Under the pieces are notes generated by a model, which saw only the letters and a list, made by a program, of their open reading frames with translations, was not told where the DNA came from and searched no databases. Below are positions 1-7,447 of a stretch of 14,125 nucleotides of DNA, piece by piece. The stretch is from assembly GCA_964592155.1 (NCBI GenBank), contig CAZQDA010000076.1:1-14125 (forward strand), in the 5' to 3' direction. Source of the DNA: Christensenella sp964592155. Lineage in GTDB: Bacteria > Bacillota > Clostridia > Christensenellales > Christensenellaceae. Each line of letters starts with the position of its first letter. The first letter of the stretch is position 1. The position numbers and the translations under genes were made by a program.

Positions 1-918
1 CTGGATGTGTTTTTGTTCCACAATCTGTTAAAGGCGCTCAAAGAAGGCTCGCGGTTGATTTTGGTGGGCGATGCGGATCAGCTTCCGTCCGTGGGGCCGG
101 GCAACGTGATGCGCGACATCATTGAATCCGGCGTGGTGCCATGTGTCAAGCTGACGCATAAATTCCGCAACGCGGGCGCGATTGCGGACGCTGCGTATGA
201 GATATTGAACGGCAACCTGCCGGAATGCTATGACGATACGTTTGAGTTTTGCGAATGCAATTCGGTGAGCGAGGTGAGAGAGCTTTTGTGCGGGCAATAT
301 GAGGCATATATGAAAAAGGGCGCGGACGTGCAACTGATCGCGCCCATCAAACGGACGGAGCTTGGCACGGTGGCGCTCAACTCGGCGATCAGGGAGCGTG
401 TAAATCCCAAACGCGAGCGAACGAAGGAAGTGCTGTTTGGGGACAGGATCTTTCGCGACGGGGACCGCGTGATGCAGATAAAAAATAATTACGCAAGAGA
501 GTGGCGCGACGATACAAACCTTTCGCTGGGGGAAGGCGTGTTTAACGGCGATATTGGAACGATTACAGACATTGCGGGCGGCGTGACGGATGTGCTCTTT
601 GAAGATATGAAGCGGTGCAGCTATGAGCTTAAGGATTTGGTAGAGCTTGACGGCGCGTATGCCTATACCATTCACAAATCGCAGGGCAGCGAGTTTGATG
701 TGATTTTGATGCCCATGCTGTATGGCGCGCAGCCGTTTTTGACAAGAAATCTTCTTTACACGGGCGTGACGCGCGCGCGTAAAAAAGTGCTGATCGCGGG
801 TAATATGCAAACGTTCCGACACATGATCTCAAATGTATGGCAGGGCAGGCGCAATACTATTTTAAAGCGCGAGCTGCAATACCTGGACAGGTTGACACGA
901 GATGGGGAAATGGCGTAA
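1..918 (+). CDS. recD2: RecD2-type ATP-dependent DNA helicase (5'-truncated by window edge)
   Basis: C-terminal ~305 residues of a superfamily 1B helicase; the frame is open from the first base, so the gene starts outside the window. Visible motifs, in order, are GDADQLPSVGPG (motif III, window positions about 67-102), TIHKSQGSEFD (motif V, about 670-702) and LLYTGVTRARKKV (motif VI, about 751-789). The spacing and the QLPSVGPG wording fit RecD/RecD2/TraA-like helicases. Because comF follows and nothing resembling recB or recC is seen, the stand-alone RecD2 form is the best call. RecD2 unwinds DNA 5'-3' and acts in repair or recombination in Bacillota; the family is normally over 700 residues, so more than half is missing. 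The stop lies 17 nt inside comF, implying cotranscription. Walker A and the N-terminal domain cannot be checked here. Confidence 0.9.
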   Translation: MDVFLFHNLLKALKEGSRLILVGDADQLPSVGPGNVMRDIIESGVVPCVKLTHKFRNAGAIADAAYEILNGNLPECYDDTFEFCECNSVSEVRELLCGQYEAYMKKGADVQLIAPIKRTELGTVALNSAIRERVNPKRERTKEVLFGDRIFRDGDRVMQIKNNYAREWRDDTNLSLGEGVFNGDIGTITDIAGGVTDVLFEDMKRCSYELKDLVELDGAYAYTIHKSQGSEFDVILMPMLYGAQPFLTRNLLYTGVTRARKKVLIAGNMQTFRHMISNVWQGRRNTILKRELQYLDRLTRDGEMA

Positions 919-1558
919 TCTTCTGCAGGAGTTATTATTGGGCGGCAAACAGTGCGTCTACTGCGGGCGGGAGATACCGCAGGAAGAGCTTATTTGTGCT
1001 GACTGCGGAATCAAAGAAGAACAACTGAAAAACAGGGATGGTTTTGCGGGGGGCATTTTGTATGCATACCGTTATGAAGACATTGTAAGAAAGCTGATTC
1101 ACCAGTTCAAATACGATGATATGCCGCGATATTCCATGTTTATCGCGCAGCGCATGGCGGAGTTTTTAGAGGGGTATGATGTATCTGCGGATTTGATTGC
1201 CTATGTGCCCATTCACAAAAACAGGCTGAAAATGCGCGGGTATGACCAGACGGAACTGATTGCACAGCATTTGGGTCTGCTGCTCGGTGTGCCCTGTTGC
1301 TGCGCGCTTAGAAGGACGCGGGATACTGCGCCGCAATACAGGCTGTCTAAGCAGAAGAGAAGGGAAAATATCCGCAATGCATTTGCGCTTGGTGAGGATG
1401 TGGCATTAGAAGGAAAAAATATCCTGCTCGTAGACGATATTTACACGACGGGAGCCACGGTGGGCGAGTGCATGAAAGTGTTGGCGGGCGCGGGCGCGAA
1501 CGCGATGGTGTATACTTATTCCAAAGAATTTCCCAAAGCGGATAAAAAACGAAAATAG
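902..1558 (+). CDS. comF: ComF family phosphoribosyltransferase-like protein
   Basis: 218 residues, the usual size for ComF/GntX proteins. The N-terminus has a four-cysteine zinc-ribbon pattern (C18, C21, C32, C35). The C-terminal half is a type I phosphoribosyltransferase fold with the PRPP-binding loop ILLVDDIYTTGAT at residues 174-186. A VPIHKNRLKMRGYDQ segment (102-116) matches the conserved ComF core. In Bacillus and other competent bacteria ComF is needed for handling incoming single-stranded DNA, although comF occurs widely in species not known to be transformable. The ATG at 902 overlaps the upstream helicase gene; the ribosome site before it is weak, so translation is probably coupled. 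A terminator follows about 20 nt after the stop. Family assignment is firm; a role in competence in this organism is inference. Confidence 0.93.
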   Translation: MGKWRNLLQELLLGGKQCVYCGREIPQEELICADCGIKEEQLKNRDGFAGGILYAYRYEDIVRKLIHQFKYDDMPRYSMFIAQRMAEFLEGYDVSADLIAYVPIHKNRLKMRGYDQTELIAQHLGLLLGVPCCCALRRTRDTAPQYRLSKQKRRENIRNAFALGEDVALEGKNILLVDDIYTTGATVGECMKVLAGAGANAMVYTYSKEFPKADKKRK

Positions 1559-1576
1559 TAAGAGATAAAGCGCAGG

Positions 1577-1609
1577 AGCTTGTACTTTTAAGGAAGTGCA
1601 GGCTTTTTT
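1577..1609 (+). terminator. Intrinsic terminator after comF
   Basis: An 11-bp stem pairs 1577-1587 with 1594-1604 and includes two G-U wobbles. It has a six-base loop and is followed by six T's (1604-1609), then A and more T's. This is a standard rho-independent terminator that closes the helicase-comF unit and insulates it from the phosphonate operon downstream. Confidence 0.85.
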
Positions 1610-1617
1610 ATTTACAG

Positions 1618-1659
1618 GTATTTTACTTTGAACTGACAAACCCTTCTCTTGTATTTTAC
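1618..1659 (+). repeat. Direct repeat GTATTTTAC upstream of the phosphonate operon (candidate operator)
   Basis: The 9-mer GTATTTTAC occurs at 1618-1626 and again at 1651-1659. The copies start 33 bp apart, close to three helical turns. The second copy overlaps the -35 region of the predicted promoter. Same-face spacing is what two bound regulator units would need. The region is AT-rich and the repeat is short, so chance remains possible. Confidence 0.35.
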
Positions 1660-1675
1660 ATCTGCCGGATATAAT
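1649..1675 (+). promoter_or_regulatory. Predicted sigma-A promoter of the phosphonate operon
   Basis: A perfect -10 box TATAAT lies at 1670-1675. The -35 side is weaker: TTGTAT at 1649-1654 gives a 15-bp spacer, or the overlapping CTTGTA at 1648-1653 gives 16 bp. A start near 1682 would leave a leader of roughly 30 nt before the lipoprotein ATG at 1714. The poor -35 and short spacer suggest that an activator may be required. The -10 call is good; the -35 call is tentative. Confidence 0.6.
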
Positions 1676-1700
1676 CAGGATGTCAAAAAAAAATTTGGGC

Positions 1701-1707
1701 AAAGGAG
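1701..1707 (+). promoter_or_regulatory. Ribosome binding site for the binding protein gene
   Basis: AAAGGAG ends six bases before the ATG at 1714. It is the only start in this frame that gives a complete lipoprotein signal peptide, so it fixes the start. Confidence 0.85.
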
Positions 1708-1713
1708 AACAGA

Positions 1714-2796
1714 ATGAAAAAGAAATTATTGGCACTTGCAATGACAGGGCTTATGGCGGTAGGAGTGGTGTTTTTATCCGCCTGTTCCGCAAGCTCTGCG
1801 GCGGAAACCTCCGCGGGAGCACAGACACCGTCCGCCGCGCAGGAAGGGGAAATCACGGTCTACACCGCGCTCGAGGATGAACAGGTGACGACCTATCTGG
1901 AAACATTCAACGCGGCGTATCCTGATATCAAAGTCAATGTTGTGCGTGAATCGACAGGAATTATTACCGCAAAGCTGCTGGCGGAAAAGGATAACCCGCA
2001 GGCAGATGTGGTATGGGGAACGGCGGCGTCCTCCATGATGGTGCTCGACGATCAGGATATGCTCGAGCCATACGCGCCGCAGGGCGTGGATCGCATCCTG
2101 CCGCAGTTTAAGTCGGATAAGGAAGTCCCGACCTGGGTGGGCATCGACGCGTGGGAAACAGCGATTGTAATCAACACACAGGAAGCGGAAAAGCTGGGGC
2201 TGCCGGAGGTTACGTCATACGAAGACCTTCTGGATCCCGCGTTTCAGGGGCATATCGTGATGTCGAATCCGAACTCTTCCGGAACAGGCTTTCTCACAGT
2301 GTCCGCAATCCTCCAGTTAAACGGAACGGATTCACAGGCAGGCTGGGATTATCTGGAAAAGCTTGACGCAAACGTTTCCCAGTATGTGCATTCCGGCTCG
2401 AAGCCGGCCAAAATGGCGGCGGCAGGCGAAACCGCCGTTGGAATCAGCTTTGGTTATGCGGGCCTCAGCCAGAAGGCAAAAGGCGCTCCGGTTGAAGTGA
2501 TATTCCCCAAGGAGGGCTCCGGCTGGGATCTTGAGGCAAACGCGCTCATGAAGAAAGACGACGGCAAGGAAGCGGCAAAGACATTCCTTGACTGGGCTAT
2601 TTCGGACGAGGCGATGAACCTTTATAAGGAAAACTATCCGATCATCACCACAGGCGGAGACGGAACCTATGAAGGCTATGAGGGCGACCCGCTCGACCAG
2701 TTGATTGACAATGACTTCTCGTGGGCGGCTCAGAACAGGGACGCAATCCTGAAAAGCTGGATGGAAAAATTCGACGCGAAATCTGAGGAAAAATAA
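1714..2796 (+). CDS. ABC transporter substrate-binding lipoprotein, probably for 2-aminoethylphosphonate
   Basis: 360 residues, extracellular solute-binding protein of the ferric-iron/AEP (family 1-like) type. The N-terminus is a lipoprotein signal peptide: KKK at 2-4, a hydrophobic core, then lipobox LSAC with the lipidated cysteine at C24. A low-complexity Ser/Ala/Thr linker follows. The mature protein begins with EITVYTALEDEQ, typical of this group, and it should be anchored on the outer face of the membrane. The ATPase and fused permease follow, then phnX and phnW, which strongly suggests AEP as the ligand (PhnS2-type). Related proteins bind iron, thiamine, spermidine or sugars, so the ligand rests on context. 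A strong hairpin after the stop may raise the abundance of this message relative to the genes downstream. Confidence 0.88.
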   Translation: MKKKLLALAMTGLMAVGVVFLSACSASSAAETSAGAQTPSAAQEGEITVYTALEDEQVTTYLETFNAAYPDIKVNVVRESTGIITAKLLAEKDNPQADVVWGTAASSMMVLDDQDMLEPYAPQGVDRILPQFKSDKEVPTWVGIDAWETAIVINTQEAEKLGLPEVTSYEDLLDPAFQGHIVMSNPNSSGTGFLTVSAILQLNGTDSQAGWDYLEKLDANVSQYVHSGSKPAKMAAAGETAVGISFGYAGLSQKAKGAPVEVIFPKEGSGWDLEANALMKKDDGKEAAKTFLDWAISDEAMNLYKENYPIITTGGDGTYEGYEGDPLDQLIDNDFSWAAQNRDAILKSWMEKFDAKSEEK

Positions 2797-2824
2797 GGGA
2801 AATAAGGATCATTGTAAACGATCA

Positions 2825-2878
2825 GGACAAGCGCAGCGCAGGGGCGGTTTTGAGTTCCTGCGCTGCATGGCGCTGTCC
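2825..2878 (+). other. GC-rich stem-loop between the binding protein and ATPase genes
   Basis: The arm 2825-2842 pairs with 2857-2878. The inner stem is AGCGCAGG/CCTGCGCT (8 bp), with a 14-base loop at 2843-2856. The outer stem is GCGC/GCGC plus GGACA/TGTCC, separated from the inner stem by a 5-base bulge on the 3' side, with a single A bulged on the 5' side. There is no T-run, so it is not a normal terminator. Such structures after binding-protein genes commonly protect the upstream message from 3' decay, giving more binding protein than membrane components. That role is inferred here. Confidence 0.6.
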
Positions 2879-2882
2879 GGAA

Positions 2883-2889
2883 AGAGGGA
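2883..2889 (+). promoter_or_regulatory. Ribosome binding site deciding a TTG start for the ATPase
   Basis: AGAGGGA lies six bases before TTG at 2896. No in-frame ATG gives the full N-terminal strand of the ATPase domain: the next one is at residue 32, just before Walker A. The TTG is therefore the real start. Confidence 0.75.
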
Positions 2890-2895
2890 ATCACA

Positions 2896-3885
2896 TTGCA
2901 TTTTTTAGAAGTGAGCAACATACAAAAACGGTTTGGAGAGCAATTTGCGTTGCGTGACGTCAGCCTCAACATAGAAAAAGGAGAGCTGATGTGCATTCTG
3001 GGACCATCCGGATGCGGAAAAACTACGCTTTTGCGCATCATAGCGGGATTGGAAACGCCGGAAAACGGAACCATTATGATCAACGGAAAGGATTGCACCC
3101 ATCTTCCGCCTGCCAAGCGGAATTTTGGCGTGGTATTCCAGTCCTATGCGTTGTTTCCCAATATGACGGTGGAGCAGAACATTATGTTCGGGCTGTCTGA
3201 GCAAAAACACCTGACCAAGGAAGAGCGGCGTTTCCGCGCGCTGGAGGTGCTCAGGCTGGTTGACCTGTCAAACCACCGCGACAAATATCCCAGCCAGCTT
3301 TCTGGCGGGCAACAGCAGAGGACGGCGCTTGCGCGCGCCATTGCGCCGAATCCGGAATATCTGCTGCTGGATGAGCCGCTCTCCGCGCTGGATGCAAAGG
3401 TGCGGCTGAAGCTGCGCATGGAAATATGTAAAATCCAAAGGCAGCTTGGCATGACGACCATCATGGTCACCCACGATCAGGAAGAGGCGCTCACCATGGC
3501 GGACCGGATTGTGGTGATGAACAATGCGGTAATCGAGCAGGTGGGAACGCCGCACGAAATATACCATTCGCCAAGCAGCCCGTTTGTGGCAAGCTTTATT
3601 GGCACCATGAATTTTTACAAAGAAGAGGATGCGCTCTTTGGCGTACGTCCTGAGAATGTGATAATCAAAAAAGAACTGGCTCACGAAGACAACAGGAATT
3701 TTCTTGGAACCATACAAACCATTGAATTTCGGGGTTCCCAGACGCGCATTTACGGAAGACTGCGCGACGGGCTTACGATTTGCGCAGATATTCCGTCCGA
3801 GAAGCTCGATACGCTTGGACTGAAGGAAGAGGACAAATGCTGCTTTGCGGTTCCAGAGGAACGCATGATACGGTATTGTTCCTGA
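2896..3885 (+). CDS. ABC transporter ATP-binding protein, probable AEP importer
   Basis: 329 residues from a TTG start. Nucleotide-binding domain motifs are all present: Walker A GPSGCGKTT (36-44), Q-loop in VVFQSYALFP (about 79-88), signature LSGGQQQR (about 135-142), Walker B LLLDEP with the D-loop SALD (about 156-166), and the switch histidine in VTHDQEEA (about 192-199). After about residue 230 a shorter TOBE-type regulatory domain begins, including FGVRPENV. This is the PotA/FbpC/PhnT layout of importers whose ATPase forms a homodimer under the membrane. It energises the fused permease that starts 12 nt downstream. AEP specificity comes from the neighbours, not from the ATPase itself. 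Confidence 0.92.
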   Translation: MHFLEVSNIQKRFGEQFALRDVSLNIEKGELMCILGPSGCGKTTLLRIIAGLETPENGTIMINGKDCTHLPPAKRNFGVVFQSYALFPNMTVEQNIMFGLSEQKHLTKEERRFRALEVLRLVDLSNHRDKYPSQLSGGQQQRTALARAIAPNPEYLLLDEPLSALDAKVRLKLRMEICKIQRQLGMTTIMVTHDQEEALTMADRIVVMNNAVIEQVGTPHEIYHSPSSPFVASFIGTMNFYKEEDALFGVRPENVIIKKELAHEDNRNFLGTIQTIEFRGSQTRIYGRLRDGLTICADIPSEKLDTLGLKEEDKCCFAVPEERMIRYCS

Positions 3886-3897
3886 ACGGAGGGAAAC

Positions 3898-5568
3898 ATG
3901 AAACAGAAGTTTTTTGAAAAACCGGGGCAATGGACGCTGATGGTTGCGCTGACGTTTTTCTTTGTGATGATCATGATCCTCCCGCTGTTCAGCCTGTTTT
4001 CCAAGGCGTTTTATGATAGCGCGGGAACCTTTGTGGGGCTTCAAAACTATGCGGAATATTTTGCGACGCCCACGCTGTTTGTGTCCATCGGAAATACGAT
4101 TGATATTTCGCTGTGGACCGCGATTGTAAGCACTGCGCTCGGGTTTGCGTTTGCCTACGCCATCCGCCGCAGCAATTTACGCTGCAAAACATTTTTAAAA
4201 TATATGGCGCTGCTCCCTATTTTTATGCCCACGGTGGTGCACGGGCTCGCGCTGATCTATCTGTTTGGCAATCAGGGGATTGTAACCGGACTGGGCTGGG
4301 ATATCGGGCTTTACGGCAGGACGGGTATCATTTTTTCTGAAATTGTGTACACCTTTCCGCAGGCGTTTTTGATGTTTGATATCGCGCTTGGATACGCGGA
4401 CGGCAGACTGTATGAGGCGGCGGACTCCATGGGATGCGGGCGGTGGAAGCGTTTTTTCTATATCACGGTGCCGGAAGTAAAGTATACGCTGATCAGCTCC
4501 CTGTTTGTGTGCTTTACGCTTGCGTATACGGATTTCGGTGCGCCGAAGGTGCTGGGCGGCAGCTTCAACGTGCTTGCGACGGATATTTACAAGCAGGTGG
4601 CGGGACAATTTAACATGAACATGGGCGCGGTGATCGGCACGCTGCTGCTCATTCCCGCCATCCTCAATTTTGCGGTGGACAGGATAACCTCGCGCAAGGC
4701 GAAGGGAACGATCAGCGCAAAGGCGCTGCCCCTCAAAATCAAAAAATCGCGCGGGCGGGATTACGCGTTGGGTGTTTTATGCTGGGCAATCGTGGGCTTT
4801 CTGGGGCTCATGGTCGCCATGCTCGTCATGGGAGCGTTCTGCTCGTATTATCCATATGACATGAGCTTTACCACGGAGCATTTTCTGTTCAACCAATCGA
4901 CGGGAGGGCTTGCAAGCTTTGGAAATTCCCTGATCATGAGTGTGCTCTCTGCACTATTTGGGACGATCTTTGTCTTTGTGTATGCCTATTTGATTGAAAA
5001 GGGAAAGGGTATGAAGCTGCTGAAAAAGGCGGGGCGGGTTTTGTCTGTGCTGCCGATTGCGCTGCCGGGCATGGTGATCGGGCTTGCGTTCATCTTCTTT
5101 TTCAACGCAAAAAATAATCCGCTGAATTTTGTGTATGGAACGGTGGGCATTCTGGTGCTGGCAAATATGCTGCACTTTTATTCCGTTCCGTTTGTGACGG
5201 CGTCAAGCGCTCTCAAAAAGCTGGATGGTGAATTTGAGAATGTGTCGGACAGCATGAAAATTCCATGGTGGAAGACCTTTTACAGGGTAAGCGTGCCGAT
5301 GTCCCTGCCTGCGATTTTGGAAATTTTCATGTTCTATTTTGTCAATTCCATGGTGACGGTTTCGGCGGTTGTGTTTTTGTATTCCGCAAACTTCAAAATC
5401 GCGTCCATTGCAATCACGCATATGGAAGAATCGGGCGATTTTGCGCAGGCGGCGGCGATGAGCCTGCTCATACTGGGCGTGAACATTGCCGTGCGGGCAG
5501 CGTATGAACTGGTTGTAAAGCATTTAAAAAATAAAAAGAGAAAAGAGGAAATTGTTGATGAAGTATAA
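3898..5568 (+). CDS. Fused double-domain ABC permease, probable AEP importer (PhnU2-like)
   Basis: 556 residues, twice the size of a single binding-protein-dependent permease. It contains two copies of the permease domain. Each has an EAA-type loop that docks on the ATPase: YEAADSMGCGRWKRFFYITV at 172-191, and the degenerate ENVSDSMKIPWWKTFYRVSV at 447-466. Hydrophobic segments are spread evenly, about six per half, starting with residues 12-34; a polar linker runs at roughly 262-290. One chain therefore supplies the whole membrane channel, as in FbpB and the three-gene AEP transporters. A GGAGGG ribosome site precedes the ATG. The last 11 nt overlap the start of phnX, coupling transport to catabolism. 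Ligand is assigned from context. Confidence 0.9.
   Translation: MKQKFFEKPGQWTLMVALTFFFVMIMILPLFSLFSKAFYDSAGTFVGLQNYAEYFATPTLFVSIGNTIDISLWTAIVSTALGFAFAYAIRRSNLRCKTFLKYMALLPIFMPTVVHGLALIYLFGNQGIVTGLGWDIGLYGRTGIIFSEIVYTFPQAFLMFDIALGYADGRLYEAADSMGCGRWKRFFYITVPEVKYTLISSLFVCFTLAYTDFGAPKVLGGSFNVLATDIYKQVAGQFNMNMGAVIGTLLLIPAILNFAVDRITSRKAKGTISAKALPLKIKKSRGRDYALGVLCWAIVGFLGLMVAMLVMGAFCSYYPYDMSFTTEHFLFNQSTGGLASFGNSLIMSVLSALFGTIFVFVYAYLIEKGKGMKLLKKAGRVLSVLPIALPGMVIGLAFIFFFNAKNNPLNFVYGTVGILVLANMLHFYSVPFVTASSALKKLDGEFENVSDSMKIPWWKTFYRVSVPMSLPAILEIFMFYFVNSMVTVSAVVFLYSANFKIASIAITHMEESGDFAQAAAMSLLILGVNIAVRAAYELVVKHLKNKKRKEEIVDEV
5544..5550 (+). promoter_or_regulatory. Ribosome binding site deciding the phnX start
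   Basis: AGAGGAA is seven bases before ATG at 5558. Two in-frame TTG codons at 5552 and 5555 are one and four bases from the site, too close to be used. This supports the ATG start. Confidence 0.75.
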
Positions 5569-6325
5569 TACGGTCATTCTGGACTGGGCGGGCACCGCGG
5601 TGGATTTTGGTTGTTTCGCGCCGGTTGCCGCATTTCAAAAAGCATTTGAGAAGATAAACCTGTTTCCTACGATGGAGGAGACCCGCGCGCCCATGGGCAT
5701 GAAAAAATGGGATCATATTGAAACCATGCTCAAAGGACAGCGGCTGGCGCAGGAATTTGTACGCCTGTTCGGACGCGCGCCGGAGGAAAAAGACATTGCG
5801 GAAATTTACGATACCTTTGAGCAGGCGTTGTTTGCCGTACTTCATAACCATGCACAGCCGCTGCCGGACGTGTGCAGCACTGTGGCAGCGCTGCGTGAAA
5901 AGGGCGTGAAAATCGGCTCCACAACAGGTTATACCAAAAAAATGATGGATGTTGTAACGCCTAAGGCAAAGGAATATGGCTATGCGCCGGATTGCCTCGT
6001 TTGTCCTGACGATGTGGATGGCGCGGGAAGGCCGTATCCTTATATGCTGTGGAAAAATGTGCAGATTTTGAAGACGGAACGGATCAGCCAAGTAATCAAG
6101 ATAGGGGACACCGTTTCGGATATGGAGGAAGGCAAAAACGCCGGATGCTTTACGTTGGGCGTGCTTAAGGGCTCCAGTATTCTTGGCTGGTCACAGCAGG
6201 AATGGAACAACGCCGGACAGCGTCAGCGTGAGGAAGCCTTTGGGAAAGCCCGAGAGGTATTTTATGCGGCGGGCGCGGACGAGGTCATAGAGGATATCAC
6301 ACAGCTCACGAAATTTTTTGTATAG
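5558..6325 (+). CDS. phnX: Phosphonoacetaldehyde hydrolase (phosphonatase)
   Basis: 255 residues, HAD superfamily. PhnX cleaves the C-P bond of phosphonoacetaldehyde to acetaldehyde and phosphate in the cytoplasm. The nucleophile loop reads LDWAGT, with D9 as the attacking aspartate and Ala at position 11 where phosphatases usually have a second Asp; this DxA form is the mark of phosphonatases. The cap segment MGMKKWDH (46-53) carries the Schiff-base lysine, K50 by alignment to Bacillus cereus K53 from memory. Later motifs are GSTTGYT (118-124) and IGDTVSDMEEG (180-190) with the metal-binding acidic residues. It overlaps the permease gene by 11 nt and is followed by phnW, the enzyme that makes its substrate. 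All key residues are present and the length is normal, so it should be active. Confidence 0.95.
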   Translation: MKYNTVILDWAGTAVDFGCFAPVAAFQKAFEKINLFPTMEETRAPMGMKKWDHIETMLKGQRLAQEFVRLFGRAPEEKDIAEIYDTFEQALFAVLHNHAQPLPDVCSTVAALREKGVKIGSTTGYTKKMMDVVTPKAKEYGYAPDCLVCPDDVDGAGRPYPYMLWKNVQILKTERISQVIKIGDTVSDMEEGKNAGCFTLGVLKGSSILGWSQQEWNNAGQRQREEAFGKAREVFYAAGADEVIEDITQLTKFFV

Positions 6326-6343
6326 AGGAAGGAACACACAGAT

Positions 6344-7447
6344 ATGTATGAAAATATACCGGAAAATCCGTATTTGCTGCTCACGCCGGGGCCGCTGTCC
6401 ACATCCAAAGGCGTGCGCGCCGCTCTGCTGCGCGACTGGTGTACATGGGACGAGGATTATAACGAGGGCATCGTGCAGGTGATCCGCAGGAAGCTTGCGT
6501 CGCTCGCGTCGCAAAACAGCGGGCGGTATACGGCCGTCCTGATGCAGGGGAGCGGATCGTTCGCGGTGGAAGCGTGCCTTGGGAGCGCCATCCCAAAGAA
6601 CGGCAAACTGTTGCTGGTGACCAACGGCGCGTATGGAGACAGAATGACAAAAATGGCGGAGGTTTTGAACATACAAAACGTTGCGCTGCGGTATGAAGAG
6701 ACGGCGCAGCCCGACTGTCAGGCGGTCGCGAGGGCTTTGAAAGAGGATAAAGCCATTACGCATGTCGCCATGGTTCATTGCGAAACCACAACAGGAATAT
6801 TAAATCCGCTTGAGGAAATCGCGGCTGTTGTAAAAGAGCATGGAAAAATTATGATTGTGGATGCCATGAGCTCGTTTGGGGGCATTCCGATGGATATGGA
6901 GCGGCTCGGGATTGATTTTCTGGTCAGCTCGGCGAACAAGTGCATTCAGGGCGTTCCGGGCTTTGCGTTTGTGATCGCGGACAGGGCGCGCCTTGAAGAC
7001 TGCAGGGGAAACGCGCGGTCCTTGTCGCTTGACCTGTATGACCAGTGGAGCGGGATGGATCAGTCTGGAAAATGGCGTTTTACATCACCCACCCATGTGG
7101 TGCGGGCATTTTTAAAGGCGTTGCAGGAACTGGAAGAAGAGGGCGGCATCGGCGCGCGGTATGCGCGGTATTGCGAAAACCAGAAAACGCTGGTAGAGGG
7201 CATGAAGCAGGCGGGGTTCCGTCCGCTGCTGCCTCAGGAAATGCAGTCGCCCATCATTACATCCTTCCGGTATCCGACTGCCGCATTTCTTTTTGCGGAC
7301 TTCTATGAAGAGGTAAAGAAAAGAGGGTTTGTGTTATATCCGGGTAAGATTTCTCAGGAAGACACCTTCCGCATTGGCACGATTGGCGAAGTATACCCGC
7401 GCGATATGAAAAATTTGGTGAAAGTGATTGAGGAGGTTATGCAATGA
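6344..7447 (+). CDS. phnW: 2-aminoethylphosphonate:pyruvate transaminase
   Basis: 367 residues, a fold-type I PLP aminotransferase (class V). It converts AEP and pyruvate into phosphonoacetaldehyde and alanine, the first step of the phosphonatase route. The N-terminus has LLLTPGPLSTS (11-21), characteristic of PhnW. The cofactor-contacting stretch VDAMSSFGG (172-180) includes D173. SSANKCIQG (195-203) holds the PLP lysine K199. FRIGTIGEV near the C-terminus carries the arginine expected to hold the substrate acid group. The AGAGGAAGGA ribosome site is slightly far from the ATG but clear. The gene sits 18 nt after phnX and shares an ATGA overlap with the next gene. Length and motifs are typical, with no sign of damage. 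Confidence 0.95.
   Translation: MYENIPENPYLLLTPGPLSTSKGVRAALLRDWCTWDEDYNEGIVQVIRRKLASLASQNSGRYTAVLMQGSGSFAVEACLGSAIPKNGKLLLVTNGAYGDRMTKMAEVLNIQNVALRYEETAQPDCQAVARALKEDKAITHVAMVHCETTTGILNPLEEIAAVVKEHGKIMIVDAMSSFGGIPMDMERLGIDFLVSSANKCIQGVPGFAFVIADRARLEDCRGNARSLSLDLYDQWSGMDQSGKWRFTSPTHVVRAFLKALQELEEEGGIGARYARYCENQKTLVEGMKQAGFRPLLPQEMQSPIITSFRYPTAAFLFADFYEEVKKRGFVLYPGKISQEDTFRIGTIGEVYPRDMKNLVKVIEEVMQ
7431..7436 (+). promoter_or_regulatory. Ribosome binding site within the end of phnW
   Basis: AGGAGG lies seven bases before the ATG at 7444 and inside the phnW coding region. The downstream start overlaps the phnW stop (ATGA), a classic arrangement for translational coupling. Confidence 0.85.

Noticed and set aside
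28..822. 264-codon open frame on the minus strand opposite the helicase gene
   Set aside because: It lies wholly within a confidently identified gene and its translation is rich in His, Arg and Cys without any recognisable motif. It is a codon-bias shadow.
3268..4044. 258-codon minus-strand open frame spanning the ATPase/permease junction
   Set aside because: It crosses two well-supported plus-strand genes, has no ribosome site in its favour and no family resemblance.
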